Origin: Simmondsia chinensis
Taxonomy: Eukaryota; Streptophyta; Magnoliopsida; Caryophyllales; Simmondsiaceae
Direction of reading: 5' to 3'
NCBI GenBank assembly: GCA_018398585.1
Contig: JAGTTD010000011.1
Location: forward strand, 3,595,001-3,659,000
Length of the DNA: 64,000 nt
Part shown: positions 1 through 10,170 of the stretch, one piece after another
Layout of the letters: each line of letters opens with the position of its first letter
Position numbering within the stretch: the stretch's first letter is position 1
The notes under the pieces: generated by a model
The model's database searches: none
What the model was told of the DNA's origin: nothing
The model's input: only the letters and a program-made list of their open reading frames with translations
Made by a program: the position numbers and the translations under genes

Positions 1-299
1 CAATGGTGAATTATAGAAAAAACATTTGAAAGAAATAGATGTTTTTCTTCACGGAGAAAAACAACCTTTTACACCCGAATCTCACATTGCTAATCTCATT
101 TGTACCTGAATTGGATCAAATTTGAATCCCTTAACAAAAGTTTATTCAGTTAATTGAAAATGTTTTGGGAAAAAACAAATTAAAATAAAATGTTTTTTGC
201 CTAATCAAATAGAGCCTAGGTCAACTACATTGCAGGAAAAACGACAACTTTTCATCGTAAGGTTGTTTCCTTGCAGAAATCTGGACCTAAATATCCTAA
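1..299. other. AT-rich intergenic DNA, nothing recognised
   Basis: No open frame of note, no terminal repeats and no RNA gene is visible in this stretch. Confidence 0.6.
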
Positions 300-700
300 A
301 TATTTTGTTCAAGCCCAAGCTCGACACATCATAGGCTCGAGCACGGTTTAGCTCGGCTCAGTTAAGCTCAAAGCTGCCTTAGTGAGCTTTTAAAATCAAC
401 TTATTTGAGCTTATTTAAGCTCGATCCAAACTGGTTTGAGTTATATAAACTCAAGTTTGGCTCATTTACGTTTGGATTTTGTTGAGTTGGGGTTTTTTAG
501 GCTAATAAATTATATTAAAAGAGGCTTGTTTAGACTGCAAGTCTATGGGCTCGAAATTCCCAAGCTTAGGCTCTGCTTGTTTAGCAAAATGTGACAGCTC
601 ACTTGGCTTGAGCACAAAAAAAGTTGAGCCTTTTGAGCTTTATGACGAGTTGGATCGCAAAAATTCAAATTATGTACATAAGGTTATACAAACTACATGG
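300..700. repeat. Degenerate GCTCGAG/GAGCTC-rich repeat
   Basis: Many short variants of GAGCTCGAGC and AAGCTC follow one another. The same word family occurs at 21390-21862 and 30427-32025, where it lies between TAGGGGTG-type inverted ends. No such ends are visible here, so this is probably a decayed relative of those hAT-like elements. A poly(T) run (about 753-774) separates it from the LTR element starting at 805. Confidence 0.5.
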
Positions 701-804
701 CATAAGATATTGAGGCATTATGTTGGCTTTCGCCTGCCTTTTTCTCTCACCTAATTTTTTTTTTTTTTTTTTTTTTGTAATTCTGCTTTTTTGTTTTTTG
801 TTCC

Positions 805-1668
805 TGATGCAGCCGCTATCTAGAGATTGGTGGGTGAGGGCTAACGGGAAGACAACGCCATGGATGGAGGTCCAGCAGGGAAGGAGAATCTGGTTGAAGC
901 TGCTTCGCATCCATGAGTGGTGCATAGCTTGGCGGGACGCAAGATTGGCGGAACCATTGACACGGGTTGACGAAGAATGCGGCTGGTAGTTAGTCTTTAC
1001 ATAGAGTTTGATTAGGATTAGGATTAGTTTTAAAATTTAGATTTAAACCTTTTATTTGTTTTTTATTTTTATTTTAAGAGGAGCACATGGATTGCGATCT
1101 CAGCCGTTGGATCTAGCACACGGATTGCAATCTCAGCCGTTGGTTCTAAATGGGAGGTCTTCCATTCCAGAAGAGATTGTAATTTCACTTTTTCTCCTTT
1201 CGGTTGCCTTCCTTTACTAAGGCTAGCTTTCCTAAGACAATTCTCGCTTTCGCTCTTTCTCCTAATCAATCACGAGGGATCCAGGCATGAGAACGCAAGT
1301 GCCGAAATCGAACAAAATGTCCGAACGTCCGAGGACGAAAGAAAAAGATTTGGAAGGAAGGAAAGAGAAACTACTCAGCGCCCCTTTTTCTTGATTCTAG
1401 TCTAGTAATCTATTCTCCTCCAATTCAGGTTTTTAAATTAGTTAGAGTTAAACTAGAAAAACCCCTCTATTTAAAGAAAATGATAGTTAGGGTTTTTTAG
1501 CCAATTTCTTAGATTTATTTATGAATTATTTGTTCGTTCTATTCTCAAGAGTGAGGATGAGAGTCGAATTTATCTTTCTAGTATAATTTTTATTACAGTT
1601 TAATAAAATCAAAGGGAAGGCCGTCATTCCTTCCCGTCCCCCTAATCTTCCACTGCCGCATTGCATCA
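805..1668 (+). repeat. 5' LTR of the gypsy-like element
   Basis: The 864-bp repeat begins TGATGC and ends GCATCA, so its tips are mutually inverted. It is longer than the 3' copy, which lacks about 270 bp corresponding to roughly 1155-1430. Confidence 0.85.
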
Positions 1669-1670
1669 GT

Positions 1671-1682
1671 TGGTATCAGAGC
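1671..1682 (+). promoter_or_regulatory. Primer-binding site (initiator tRNA-Met)
   Basis: TGGTATCAGAGC lies two bases after the 5' LTR. It is the standard complement to the 3' end of plant initiator tRNA-Met, used to prime minus-strand DNA synthesis. Confidence 0.85.
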
Positions 1683-1698
1683 TCTGAACATTTCTGAG

Positions 1699-2790
1699 AT
1701 GGCATCAAGTCGTCAAAGGTATACTACTATTAAGGACGTTTCTGATCGAGACCGAATTATGCAAAACGAACAGGACGAGTTCGAAGAGAGACTTAGGCAA
1801 ATCGTGCGTTGCTTGATTCAACTGGGGGCAAATCCTGACTTAAAGCCAGGAACCCAGCCCCAACGCCCATTAACACCGGGTAAAAACAAAAAGGTGAAGG
1901 ATAATATCAAGAATCCGGCATCGGTTGTTGATCTATCGGACCCTAAGTCGAGGCAACATCGACTCTGTATCGGTACCGCCAACGTTGAAAAATGAGAGGT
2001 GGGCACCGACCTCCTTGAAGAAAATTCGGAGTTTGAGGAAGTTGGCGTCATTGCGTTGGATGAAACTCAAGGCGCGCTACCTTCACTTGGCGAGGAGGAA
2101 TTAGTGGGTGACGAAGGTCGCTCGCTATTAGTCAGGCGAGCTGGCTTCACTCCTGAAGAAGCATAAGGAGAAGATTGGAGGCGCCAAGACATCTTCCAGA
2201 CCACTTGTACCATTGGCGGCAGGGTATGTCGTATGGTCATTTTTTCGGGAAGTTGTGAGAACGCCATCTCCGAAGAAGCCGTTCAGAAGCTAGGGTTGAA
2301 AACAGAGGAACTTCCAAACCCTTACACGGTGTCTTGGCTCGAGAAAGATGATCAGGTAACTATATCAAGATGTTGCTTGGTCAATTTCTCAATTGGGGAC
2401 ACATATCGAGAAGCAGTTTGGTGTGATGTTGTTACGATGGACGCTTGTCACTTGCTATTGGGATGTCCATGGCAATATGATAGGAGCATCATCCATGATG
2501 GAAGAAAGAACACATATAGCTTCGTCTTTGAGGGGATAAAGATCATCTTGATGCCCAAAAAGGTTGAGGCGCCATGTGTGTCAAGGAACAAAGAACCGGA
2601 GCTAGAAGAAAAGGATGGGAGCACCAATGTAGTTGGCGAGGCCATGTTGGCGTCACCACCAATAGATGTTACCCATGGAGAACCTATCTTTGATGAGGCA
2701 CCACAACTAGACCTATCTTCTCTACCCATATTTGATGAGCCCCTGTATGATGAGCCCATCTTTGACGAGGAGGAGGATTGGATGAGGTAG
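1699..2790 (+). pseudogene. gag remnant plus Ty3-type aspartic protease, broken
   Basis: One frame runs from ATG 1699 to 2790, interrupted by TGA 1993-1995 and TAA 2164-2166. The first part is charged and matches no gag domain I can name; no CCHC zinc knuckle is present. From about 2165 the protein resembles the plant Ty3-gypsy protease, with the diagnostic blocks SGSCENAIS and MDACHLLLGCPWQYDR. The residue at the catalytic aspartate position just before SGS is Phe, so the enzyme should be dead even without the stops. An acidic tail (repeated PIFDE) follows, as in the protease-RT linker of such elements, but reverse transcriptase is absent. Confidence 0.75.
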
Positions 2791-3528
2791 GGAGTCAATC
2801 GAGGAACGATTATTCAGATGCGTTGGCGTCTTACGTAGTGCCAACAATGGAACAACAGAACCGGCTAAATTGGGAACCCATACCGAGCGTAGAGACTAAT
2901 GTGGGGGACGAGTACATCAAGCGCCTAATGTGGATGTTACTTGTGATGATCTACATCCGGGCGAGACCGAAAGGTGGGTAGGCTATACTAACGCCGACTA
3001 AGGATGGCACTTGGTGGGGCTACGGTAATAGCGAAACAACACAGATGAAAGAAGTGAAAGAATTACCGGGAGCTGTGACAGTCGTAAGAACAAGCCCGCA
3101 ATGGGAGTGTCAAATACCGAGAAGAGGGTTACCGGATCTGGTCCATCACCGAGTAGAGTTCACGCCACCTTTACCACCTAAACAAGGAGAGACATGGCGA
3201 GGATATACTGACAACAAGTCCACCATCAAGATCAGCATGTACCGTGAGGCTCCTTCATCTTTGGCGAGTGTCCTAACTATGGCAAGAAGGATCCCAACGA
3301 CTTCATGGCAAATTCGAGGGCAAATCCTCTCCAACTGAGAGAGGATGATGCAGCCCCGCCTCCTTTGGCGGATAGCTTGGCGGCTCAGTCACTAGCAAGA
3401 GTGGATAATGACAAGAAGGCGTATGGACTAGGGCGCGAAAAGCTTGGCGGCTGGAATAAGAGGATTCTACAAGGATAGAAAGACCCTTTGCCGAATTCGA
3501 GAACGAATTCTCTCCAAGCCGGAGAGAA
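2791..3528 (+). other. Non-coding inner tail with two polypurine/LTR-junction-like copies
   Basis: No RT or integrase motif is found. Two related stretches, about 3306-3356 and 3484-3540, both read AATTCGAG...GAATC/TTCTCTCCAA followed by GAGA and ATGATGCAGCC. The second is the real purine tract (about 3516-3528) and LTR start. The first looks like a leftover junction from an earlier rearrangement. Confidence 0.5.
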
Positions 3529-4130
3529 TGATGCAGCCGCCATCTAGAGATTGGCTGTGAGGGCTAACGGGAAGACAACGCCATGGATAGAGATCTAGCA
3601 GGGAAGGAGAATCGGCTTGATGCTGCTTCACATCCGTGAGTGGCACATAGCTTGGCGGGATGCATGGTTGGTGGAACCATTGACATGGGTTGATGAAGAA
3701 TGCGGCTGGTAGTTAGTCTTTAGATAGAGTTTGATTAGGATTAAGATTAGTTTTAAAATTCAAATTTAAACGTTTTATTTGTTTTTTATTTTTATTTTGA
3801 GAGGAGCATATGGATTGCTGTCTCAGCCGTTGGATCTAGCACACCGATTGGAATCCCAACCATTGGTTCTAATTAGAAATTAATTTAAATTTTAAATTAG
3901 TTAGAGTTAAACTAGGAAAACCCCTCTATTTAAAGAGAATGATAGTTAGGGATTTAGTTAGCCAATTTCTTAGATTTATTTATGAATTATTTGTTCGTTT
4001 TATTCTCAAAAGTGAGGATGAGAGTCGAATTTATCTTTCCCCTACAATTTTTTTTACAGTTTAATAAAATAAAATGGAAAGCCGTCGTTTCCTTCCTGTC
4101 CCCCTAGTCTTCCGCTGCTGTGCTGCATCT
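3529..4130 (+). repeat. 3' LTR of the gypsy-like element
   Basis: The 602-bp repeat starts TGATGCAGCCGCCATC and is collinear with 805-1668 except for an internal deletion. Its last bases are GCATCT where the 5' copy has GCATCA. Confidence 0.85.
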
Positions 4131-4135
4131 ATTCC

Positions 4136-4219
4136 CCGTTTTTGTACGGCTTAACTCAAATCTTGTCTATGTGAGTTGCATGTTTTATATTACGACTTTG
4201 TCACTAATTATCGAAAAAA
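4136..4219 (+). mobile_element. 3' end fragment of a LINE/SINE with A-tail
   Basis: The stretch reads TTTTGTACGG... to TATTACGACTTTGTCACTAA, TTATCG and an A-run. Related tails occur at 6762-6846 (+), 6991-7097 (-), about 17900-17998 (+) and 51580-51720 (-). At 17.9 kb the tail sits at the end of a recognisable LINE RNase H region, which suggests an L1-like origin. Confidence 0.6.
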
Positions 4220-5280
4220 TGTTTGGGAGAAAGAACAAGAAGAGCGGGGATTTCTACATATGTATAAAAGAAGCATCATGTTCTGGAAAAGAATAAGAAG
4301 GGCTATATATTTTCTTGTGAGGAATCGGAAGAGATATCTTGTTCTTTTTTCAAAATTTATTTTCTATTGGTTTTCTCAAAACATGTTGCATTCCTTTTAC
4401 AATGCTCTTCTTGCATATATAGTGGTGCCTTTTTTCCTCCAAACATAATGTCCTTTTAAGCTATTTTTGCCGAAAATTTGCACTATAACTTGTGCCATTT
4501 TCTATACATAAGTTCTCTTTGTTCATTCTCTTTTGCTTGTACCATTTTCTGTACATAATTTGTGCGTCTAGCCTTCTTTTCCCCAATAGATGGGAAAAAC
4601 AGCCAGAGTTTACAAGCGAGGTACCCAAATATGCATCTAACATTATTCTTCCATGGTTACACAATATAAAATTATTTATGAGCTTCTACTCATCATTTTA
4701 TTTGGCATAATATCATTTTTCTTTCTATCTTTTCGTATTTTAAAAACTAAAAATCAAATTTTGAAAACTTGTTTTTTGTGATTTTAAATTTTCCTTTTCC
4801 AGTCTTCGTATAAATTAGGATAAGAATAAAAATAAGAAACTAGTGACCACAAAAATCCATTCCCTAAATATACTCTTCTATGTCTAAAAACTAAAAACTA
4901 TGACTAGATTAGGATATCAAATAGAACCAATAGCTTTTGCGATAGTCGGTCCATTATTACTTGCAAAAAAACATTAACAAACAAAAATGCACAAGAGGGC
5001 TAACCATATTTTGAAAACTACTTTTATGATTTTCATTTCTTTATAGGTTGAATGTAAACTAAAAACGAAAACCCTAAATAAAGAAAACCTTGTTTCCAAA
5101 ACATAGCATTTGATTTCATAAAACCAAAAACTGCAAATAGAAAATGAACTGAATGCAAAAAAAAAGGTATTGTTATTGTCAGAGCAACATTCTTATTTCC
5201 AAGAAAATTTTGTGACTATCATTTTTTATAAGTCGTATCATCGCGTTGGTAATAACAATTCCAAAAAAAAAAAAAAAGAC
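4220..5280. other. AT-rich intergenic DNA with MITE-like inverted segments
   Basis: Contains AAACTAAAAA and TTTTTAG-type inverted words (about 4730-4920 and 5010-5130) resembling the 'GTTT...AAAC' MITEs near 62.2 kb and 22.0 kb. No supported gene. Confidence 0.4.
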
Positions 5281-5604
5281 CTAACCTTTTTGAATGGCAT
5301 CCCTCTCTACGCCACCATAAAGGCTCAACCTAGACTTAGGCCCTTGATCTCTATTCAAAGCTGCACCAATCTGACCCATTGGCAACGCCCGGTCAGGCGT
5401 TCGTGACGCTTGGCTCTTGACATTTCTGCACTCGTCAGCTCCATTATCTTCGCTCGCGCTTTCGATTACCACACTTCTAGAATATCCATGTCTAACTACA
5501 TTAATGCCATTATTACTATTGCTACTATTCTCTTGCAGCGCTTTAAAATGAATCAACTTTGCCCTGTAATTCTCTTGTTCTTGTTCTAACGCCACCTGCA
5601 CCAT
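5281..5604 (-). CDS. Possible first exon of an unidentified gene
   Basis: I do not recognise this protein. An ATG at 5604 in a good context (AAAATGG) opens a 107-codon frame starting MVQVALEQEQENYRAKLIHF, glutamine/glutamate-rich at first, then Ser/Asn-rich. The frame ends just after an AAAAAG/GTTAGG sequence at about 5284, a plausible splice donor followed by a T-rich intron start. No downstream exon was found before the gypsy-like element at 4.1 kb. It may be a gene remnant or a gene whose other exons I cannot recognise. Confidence 0.4.
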   Translation of the reverse strand: MVQVALEQEQENYRAKLIHFKALQENSSNSNNGINVVRHGYSRSVVIESASEDNGADECRNVKSQASRTPDRALPMGQIGAALNRDQGPKSRLSLYGGVERDAIQKG

Positions 5605-6053
5605 TTTTGATGAAGATCACACGGAAGAAAGCATTGAAAAGAAGATGAAGATGGGTTTTTTTTAATTTTGTATGGGTTTTTTGTGGGTTTTTTTGGGTAT
5701 TTTCTGGGGGTGAAAATGAGGTTGAATGATAAGTTTTGAGATGATTGTTTTGTGAATTATTTACTATTTTTTGATGTTGAAGTTGTGGGAGAACGTGGGG
5801 TGCATGTCGATGATTTTGAAAAGGAATTTTTTTGGTATTGATTTTTGATTAAATTTAGGGGAAGTGTCAATTTAAGGATAGAGAAATAATGATTGGTTGG
5901 ATGCTTAAATATAGCAATAGTACCTAGAGAAGGAAAAAAAAAAATCCCGGCACCGGTGCAGGACTTCCACACGTAGATGAAAGTTCACCCAGAAATATTT
6001 CGATGTTGAAATCGTTTATGGAGGAGTTCAACAGGGTAGGGTAAAGATGGTAA
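5605..6053. other. Intergenic stretch, possible promoter side of the 5281-5604 exon
   Basis: T/G-rich DNA upstream of the minus-strand exon. No domain or repeat was recognised. Confidence 0.4.
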
Positions 6054-6374
6054 AAAGTGAAGGCGGGACGTCAGGTCCCTAATTTGGGTGTGTCAATAAA
6101 GGGTAGAAAAGCGCTGAAGCGTAGGATGAAAAAGAAAGCTAAACGGGACCTACAAGATTTCCTAAAGAATATGTCACCCCAGAACAGTGTGAAAAGATCA
6201 GGAAAGGCCTCTAACAAACCAAAAAAGAGAAATTTGGTGAAAAGGGATGATAATGTTAAAGATGCTGGTATGCTTCTTACTGCAACGAGCACGTGGGAGT
6301 TTAGGAAATGGTTGGGGTGGAAATTTGATAGTGATGAATCGATTTTGATTGAGCGTATTGCTTCGATGGATTAG
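6054..6374 (+). CDS. Lys/Arg-rich ORF, unassigned (possible exon)
   Basis: About 105 codons are open, strongly basic in the first half (KALKRRMKKKAKRD, KPKKRNLVKR) and ending in WEFRKWLGWKFDSDES. The frame has no ATG near its start; it opens after TAA 6051-6053, so if real it would be an inner or last exon. I recognise no family. The terminal aromatic block is unlike random sequence, but nothing else supports a gene. Confidence 0.25.
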   Translation, partial: KVKAGRQVPNLGVSIKGRKALKRRMKKKAKRDLQDFLKNMSPQNSVKRSGKASNKPKKRNLVKRDDNVKDAGMLLTATSTWEFRKWLGWKFDSDESILIERIASMD

Positions 6375-6761
6375 AGGTTTGGTTATTTTGTTTTCTTGTC
6401 TTCTAGTTTGTTCCTGCCTTTGAGTTCTCTCCAGTAGTGGTCGAGACTTTTGTACGCTGGCTTCGCATGTTTTTGCTTGTAATCTTGTTTTCTTAGTTTG
6501 GGATGTTATATTGATGCGTAGCATCTTACCAGTTGGAATAATTGCAATAAGCTTCAATATGTTAGTAGTATAAATAGGAAGTTATGTTCTTCATTAAGAA
6601 ATAACAAAATAAACATTTTCTCTCTCTATGTCTTTCTCCCATCCCCTTCTTCTAACTCTTTCTCTCATCTAACTCTAACTCACCTCAAATCCCTAACCGT
6701 AGGATGGTTGCACCTACAATTGGTGTAACATATATTGTATTTGTCACTGTTGATCTCCATC
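6375..6761. other. Intergenic, pyrimidine-rich
   Basis: A TCTC-rich patch lies at about 6617-6680. No gene or element was recognised. Confidence 0.4.
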
Positions 6762-6846
6762 TATATAATGGGTTGAGTCAGGACTCGTTGTATGAGTTAC
6801 CTGTTTTATATTGCGACTTTGTCACTTATCGGAAACAATGCTATAG
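6762..6846 (+). mobile_element. 3' end fragment of a LINE/SINE
   Basis: Collinear with 4136-4219: a TTTTATATTGCGACTTTGTC block followed by ACTTATCGG and a short A-rich end. Confidence 0.5.
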
Positions 6847-6882
6847 TACCTAGAGAGAGCATAATTCCAAATCAAATGAAAG

Positions 6883-7445
6883 GTTTTTTTTTACTAAAAA
6901 CTACCTGAGCTCTGAATATGGTTTTAAAAATCATATATATTTTCTAATTTTTCAATGTCACACTTAAACTTTCCAAACGATGTCACACTTTTTTTTCGAT
7001 AATTAGTGACAAAGTCACGAAACAAGCAGACTACTCGCCAAGCGAGGCCTGAGACCAACCGTAAAACACAGGGACCAAAACATCTAGCACAAAAACAATG
7101 TCACACTTAATCTGACACCATTAACATCAATTAGTTTTTGCTGTCATGACATTTAAAAAAATTTTAATATATAAATTATTTTCTAAATATTTATAAACTT
7201 TTTAGATATTTAAAATATTTTTTAAATTATTTTAAATGTAAATTCTAATTTTCTAAAATTATTTTCTTTCTTTTTTTTTTTTTTAAGAATACCATGTAAG
7301 AAAAAACTAACGAATATTAACAGCATCACATTGAGGTGTAATATTGAAAAAATTTTGGAAAGTTTAGGTGTGGCATCAAAAAATTAAAAATGTAGGTAAT
7401 TTTTTAAAACAACTAAAATTTAAGTGATTTTTAATTAAAAAAAAC
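6883..7445. mobile_element. Palindromic MITE (family 1), split by a LINE-tail insertion
   Basis: The left arm carries TTCTAATTTTTCAATGTCAC and the right arm carries its reverse complement (AGTTTAGGTGTGGCATCAAA and flanks). A second copy is at 62843-63279. The left arm is interrupted by a 107-bp insertion at 6991-7097. Confidence 0.7.
6991..7097 (-). mobile_element. 5'-truncated LINE/SINE end with 11-bp TSD
   Basis: Begins with a T-run and CGATAATTAGTGACAAAGTC, the reverse complement of the shared LINE-like tail. It is flanked by ATGTCACACTT at 6980-6990 and 7098-7108, an exact 11-bp duplication of MITE sequence, so it moved into the MITE by target-primed reverse transcription. Confidence 0.75.
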
Positions 7446-7674
7446 TGTAAATAAAATATCATACCGACTACATTTTTTGGTGTGGTATTTTTTCGGCTAT
7501 TAATTTTTTGTTACTTGTTTAGTATTTGTGATAATACCATTCAATATAGTTTGGTTTTTATATGGTTCTGGGGAAAAAATTTGAGCAGTTTAGTATAAAA
7601 TGTATCGAATATACCTTTTAGAATGATATTGATATGGGCCTACATCTTATATTCATATTATATCCTTATATAAT

Positions 7675-7825
7675 AATATTACTTTAGGTTGGGGGTCCTC
7701 GGAAACAGCCTCCTTTCCACTCGAAAGGGGTAAGGCTGCGTACATCACCCCTCCCAGACCCTGCTTTCTGTGGGAGCCGCGAGGCACTGGGACTGCTGTT
7801 GTTGCTGTTGTTGTTGTTGTTGTTG
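7675..7825 (+). mobile_element. Au-type SINE with (GTT)n tail and 14-bp TSD
   Basis: The body carries the conserved Au block GGGGTAAGGCTGCGTACATC, then CAGACCCTGC...GTGGGAGCC...GCACTGGG and a GTTGTT tail. Exact duplicates TATCCTTATATAAT at 7661-7674 and 7826-7839 flank it. The 5' part is short, so it may be 5'-truncated. Confidence 0.9.
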
Positions 7826-8061
7826 TATCCTTATATAATCAAGTAATAAAAGAAAATTCTTTTATTGGGAGAAAGTTAGACTTTTCTTGGATGGAGAAAG
7901 AAATATTTTCCTTCGTATATCAATTAAAAATACGTGTGATTGACACATCTGTTATAAGAGAGGAGAACACCGTTGCTAATTCATAGTGCATACAAGCTTG
8001 CATGTCTTTTGTTGTTTTATTTGACTTATATATTTTAAATATATTATTCCTTCTTTTCTTT

Positions 8062-8152
8062 ACAGGATAGCCCCTTTAGGGGTAAGACTGCATTCATCTT
8101 ATCCTTTCCAAACTCTTCCTTAACGGGAGCATCTTTAAAGCCCTGAGTTGTT
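8062..8152 (+). mobile_element. Diverged Au-SINE fragment
   Basis: GGATAGCCCCTTTAGGGGTA AGACTGCATTCATC and ...GGGAGCATC...CCCTGAGTTGTTG follow the order of the Au-SINE 3' region with many changes. Confidence 0.55.
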
Positions 8153-8260
8153 GAAAATAGTTATTGTTCGAGCATCTTGTTTCTCAGTCCAACCTTCATC
8201 TAGCCAAGCAACAGCATGATACACATTTTTATTATAAAATTATTTTCCTAAGATAAATAA

Positions 8261-8495
8261 AGGAACATACTCAGTGCCTCAAAGGCTCCTGCCTACGCAG
8301 GGTCTAGGGGGGACGGATGCACGCAGCCTTCCCCCTTCAGGGTGTTAACCTGAAGAGAAGCGATTTTCCAGTGCCCCCAACCTGAGGGTGAGGACTTCCC
8401 AGGAGGTCACCCATCTTGGCACTACTCCCGCCCAAGCACGCTTAACTTTGGAGTTCTAATGGGATCCGGTGACGGTGTGTTGGTGCCCTCTTTGG
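8261..8495 (-). mobile_element. 5S rRNA-derived SINE with Au-like 3' half
   Basis: Read on the minus strand, this has a 5S rRNA-like head (ACCGGATCCCATTAGAACTC, then AAGTTAAGCGTGCTTGGGCG), then CACCCTCAGGTTGGGGGCAC and the Au-SINE-like block ending in a TATGTTCCTT tail. It is collinear with 52514-52748. A short TAAATAA repeat (8254-8260 and 8496-8502) may be the target duplication. Confidence 0.85.
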
Positions 8496-8530
8496 TAAAT
8501 AAATTTTAGAACATATGTTTATTAGAAGTA

Positions 8531-8893
8531 TGTCATGACCCGAGGAGGATCTCGGATCATGACTAAGAAGAATTAGAGTTTGGGTAGAGCGAGAATTGAG
8601 AAAGAGATGAGGAAGAGAAGAGAATTAGAGGAAGAAGTAGAGAATAGAGGGAGAATAAGAGAATTGGGTATTGTATTATCCATTGAATGAGGATTACAAG
8701 TGTGAGATCATGTACTTATACTAGCTAATCCATGAAAATATCTAAGCTCTAACTAACTAACACAACTTCCAAAGCAACAACTAACAAGGGCTAGATTCCC
8801 TACACACTCTAATACAATTAAGAGACTACTACAAGCTATTACATTCTAACTACCTTAAGTAATACTAATGATTTGAGTATACAATCTAATACA
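8531..8893 (-). mobile_element. Probable solo LTR, minus orientation
   Basis: On the minus strand it starts TGTATTAG, has a TATA-like CTAGTATAAGTACATGATC near the middle and ends GGTCATGACA, with a GAGATCCTCC/GGAGGATCTC hairpin near its end. TG...CA tips and promoter placement fit an LTR. No inner region or primer site adjoins it, and its right flank is taken by the next insertion. Confidence 0.5.
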
Positions 8894-9636
8894 TTTTTTT
8901 TTTTTGATAATTGACCCATCGTGGGATTTTTATTAAAAAGGAGGAAAGGTACAATTTACACTCCGGTCAAGAGATTCAGAGCAACAAACGATCCTGACAC
9001 ACAAACACGAAAAAACACCCAAACATCCCAAACCAAAACACCCATAACACCCAAAAACACCAACAAAACGCCAGAAAAAACACCCCAAAACACCCAAAAA
9101 TACGAATGTGCAAACAATATTAAGACTAAGAAGGAACAAAGATACCAATCAAATCCAAGCGGAGACCTCAACCCGATCCAGTATATTCTAACGGGATCTT
9201 TTATTGGGAAGAGCACCGCAAGGCCGCGGATGCTGAGAAGGCGATCAGTGGCAAGGGGGCAACCGGAGGCATGATCAAGCAACAGAGACGCAAGGGCCCA
9301 AGGCAAGAGGATCGAGGGGGACGGGACCTCGACAGCAGAGACACACCCCAAAGCACGACCAAACCAACACCAAACCAAAGAGGCCCAACCCCAAGATCCA
9401 ACACCCAAGTAACACCAAGCCTACGACCCGAAGTCCAGAAAACACCAACCCGGATTCACGAACCCAGACCCCAAACCACGAAAACCCATCATCAACCGCG
9501 ACCAGAAACAAGAGGTAACAGTTAGGGAAGCAACATCAGAAATGGGCGAGGGGGCAAAATGGAAACCCGAACCTGACTCCAAAGCTCAGCAATCCATCTC
9601 CTGAGGAGGACCACAACAGAGGGGAGAATGGAAAGC
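8894..9636 (-). mobile_element. LINE- or SINE-like retroposon with poly(A) end (poly(T) on + strand)
   Basis: A T-run at 8894-8905 followed by GATAATTGACCCATCGTGGG marks the 3' end of a minus-strand retroposon. The body is C/A-rich on the plus strand (many AACACCC words) and encodes no recognised RT. The word TTTGAGTAT and the preceding CATTCTAACTA occur on both sides (about 8842-8880 and 9635-9656), perhaps a decayed target duplication. The 5' limit is uncertain. Confidence 0.45.
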
Positions 9637-9674
9637 ATTCTAACTATCTTTGAGTATTTATCCGACATAGTGTT

Positions 9675-10022
9675 TGTTGAAATTAGTATTTCGTATTCAT
9701 GTCTTCGTATTTGTATACTTTAGTATCTGTATTTATTCTTAGCATATTCTTTATGTAATTAGTGTGTAGGTAGATATTTATTTCTCTAGATATTTAGTCT
9801 CTTGCTCTCCCTCTTCTCCCTCTCCCAACCGGCCCATTAAGGCCATTACTACTAGATTTTATTTTGTTTTTCTTTTTGTAACTCTTTGCTTGGGAAGATG
9901 ATTGGGTTTGTCCTTCATCTAGTATAAATAGGTTGTATTGTTTCATTTCTTAATCATCCAATATAATAATCTTTTTCCATCTTCTTACCTTAAGCTTTAC
10001 ATTGTTATCTTAAGTTTTTACA
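9675..10022 (+). repeat. 5' LTR of Copia A
   Basis: A TATA-like CTAGTATAAATAGG lies at about 9919-9932, followed by the probable transcript start region. It ends in CA next to the primer site. Confidence 0.93.
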
Positions 10023-10023
10023 T

Positions 10024-10035
10024 TGTATCAGAGCC
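10024..10035 (+). promoter_or_regulatory. Primer-binding site of Copia A
   Basis: TGTATCAGAGCC, one base after the LTR, matches the initiator tRNA-Met type with one change from TGGTATCAGAGC. Confidence 0.8.
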
Positions 10036-10170
10036 GGGTTCTGTTCTTGCATTAAGTGGCGTTTTTTCCTTTGCTTCCTCACTGCCGCAGCACACATTGG
10101 TGTGTCTTTTGTGAGTTGTTATTTTCCCTTTGCTTCTTGTGCTTGTTTTTGTGTTTTGGTTTGATAGAAT

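Larger units (their letters stand above)
805..4130 (+). mobile_element. Deleted Ty3-gypsy-like LTR retrotransposon
   Basis: Two direct repeats (805-1668 and 3529-4130) start TGATGCAGCCGC and end in GCATC. A primer-binding site lies just inside the first and a purine tract just before the second. Flanks are GTTCC (800-804) and ATTCC (4131-4135), a 4-of-5 match for a 5-bp target-site duplication. The inner region is only about 1.86 kb. It keeps a gag remnant and a Ty3-type protease but no reverse transcriptase, RNase H or integrase, so the copy is non-autonomous. Assignment to Ty3-gypsy rests on the protease. Confidence 0.85.

Noticed and set aside
720..989. ORF over the gypsy LTR start
   Set aside because: Begins in a poly(T) tract and crosses the LTR boundary; no coding signature.
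8921..9525. Several overlapping ORFs on both strands (60-150 codons)
   Set aside because: All arise from low-complexity C/A-rich retroposon sequence; no domain and no consistent frame.
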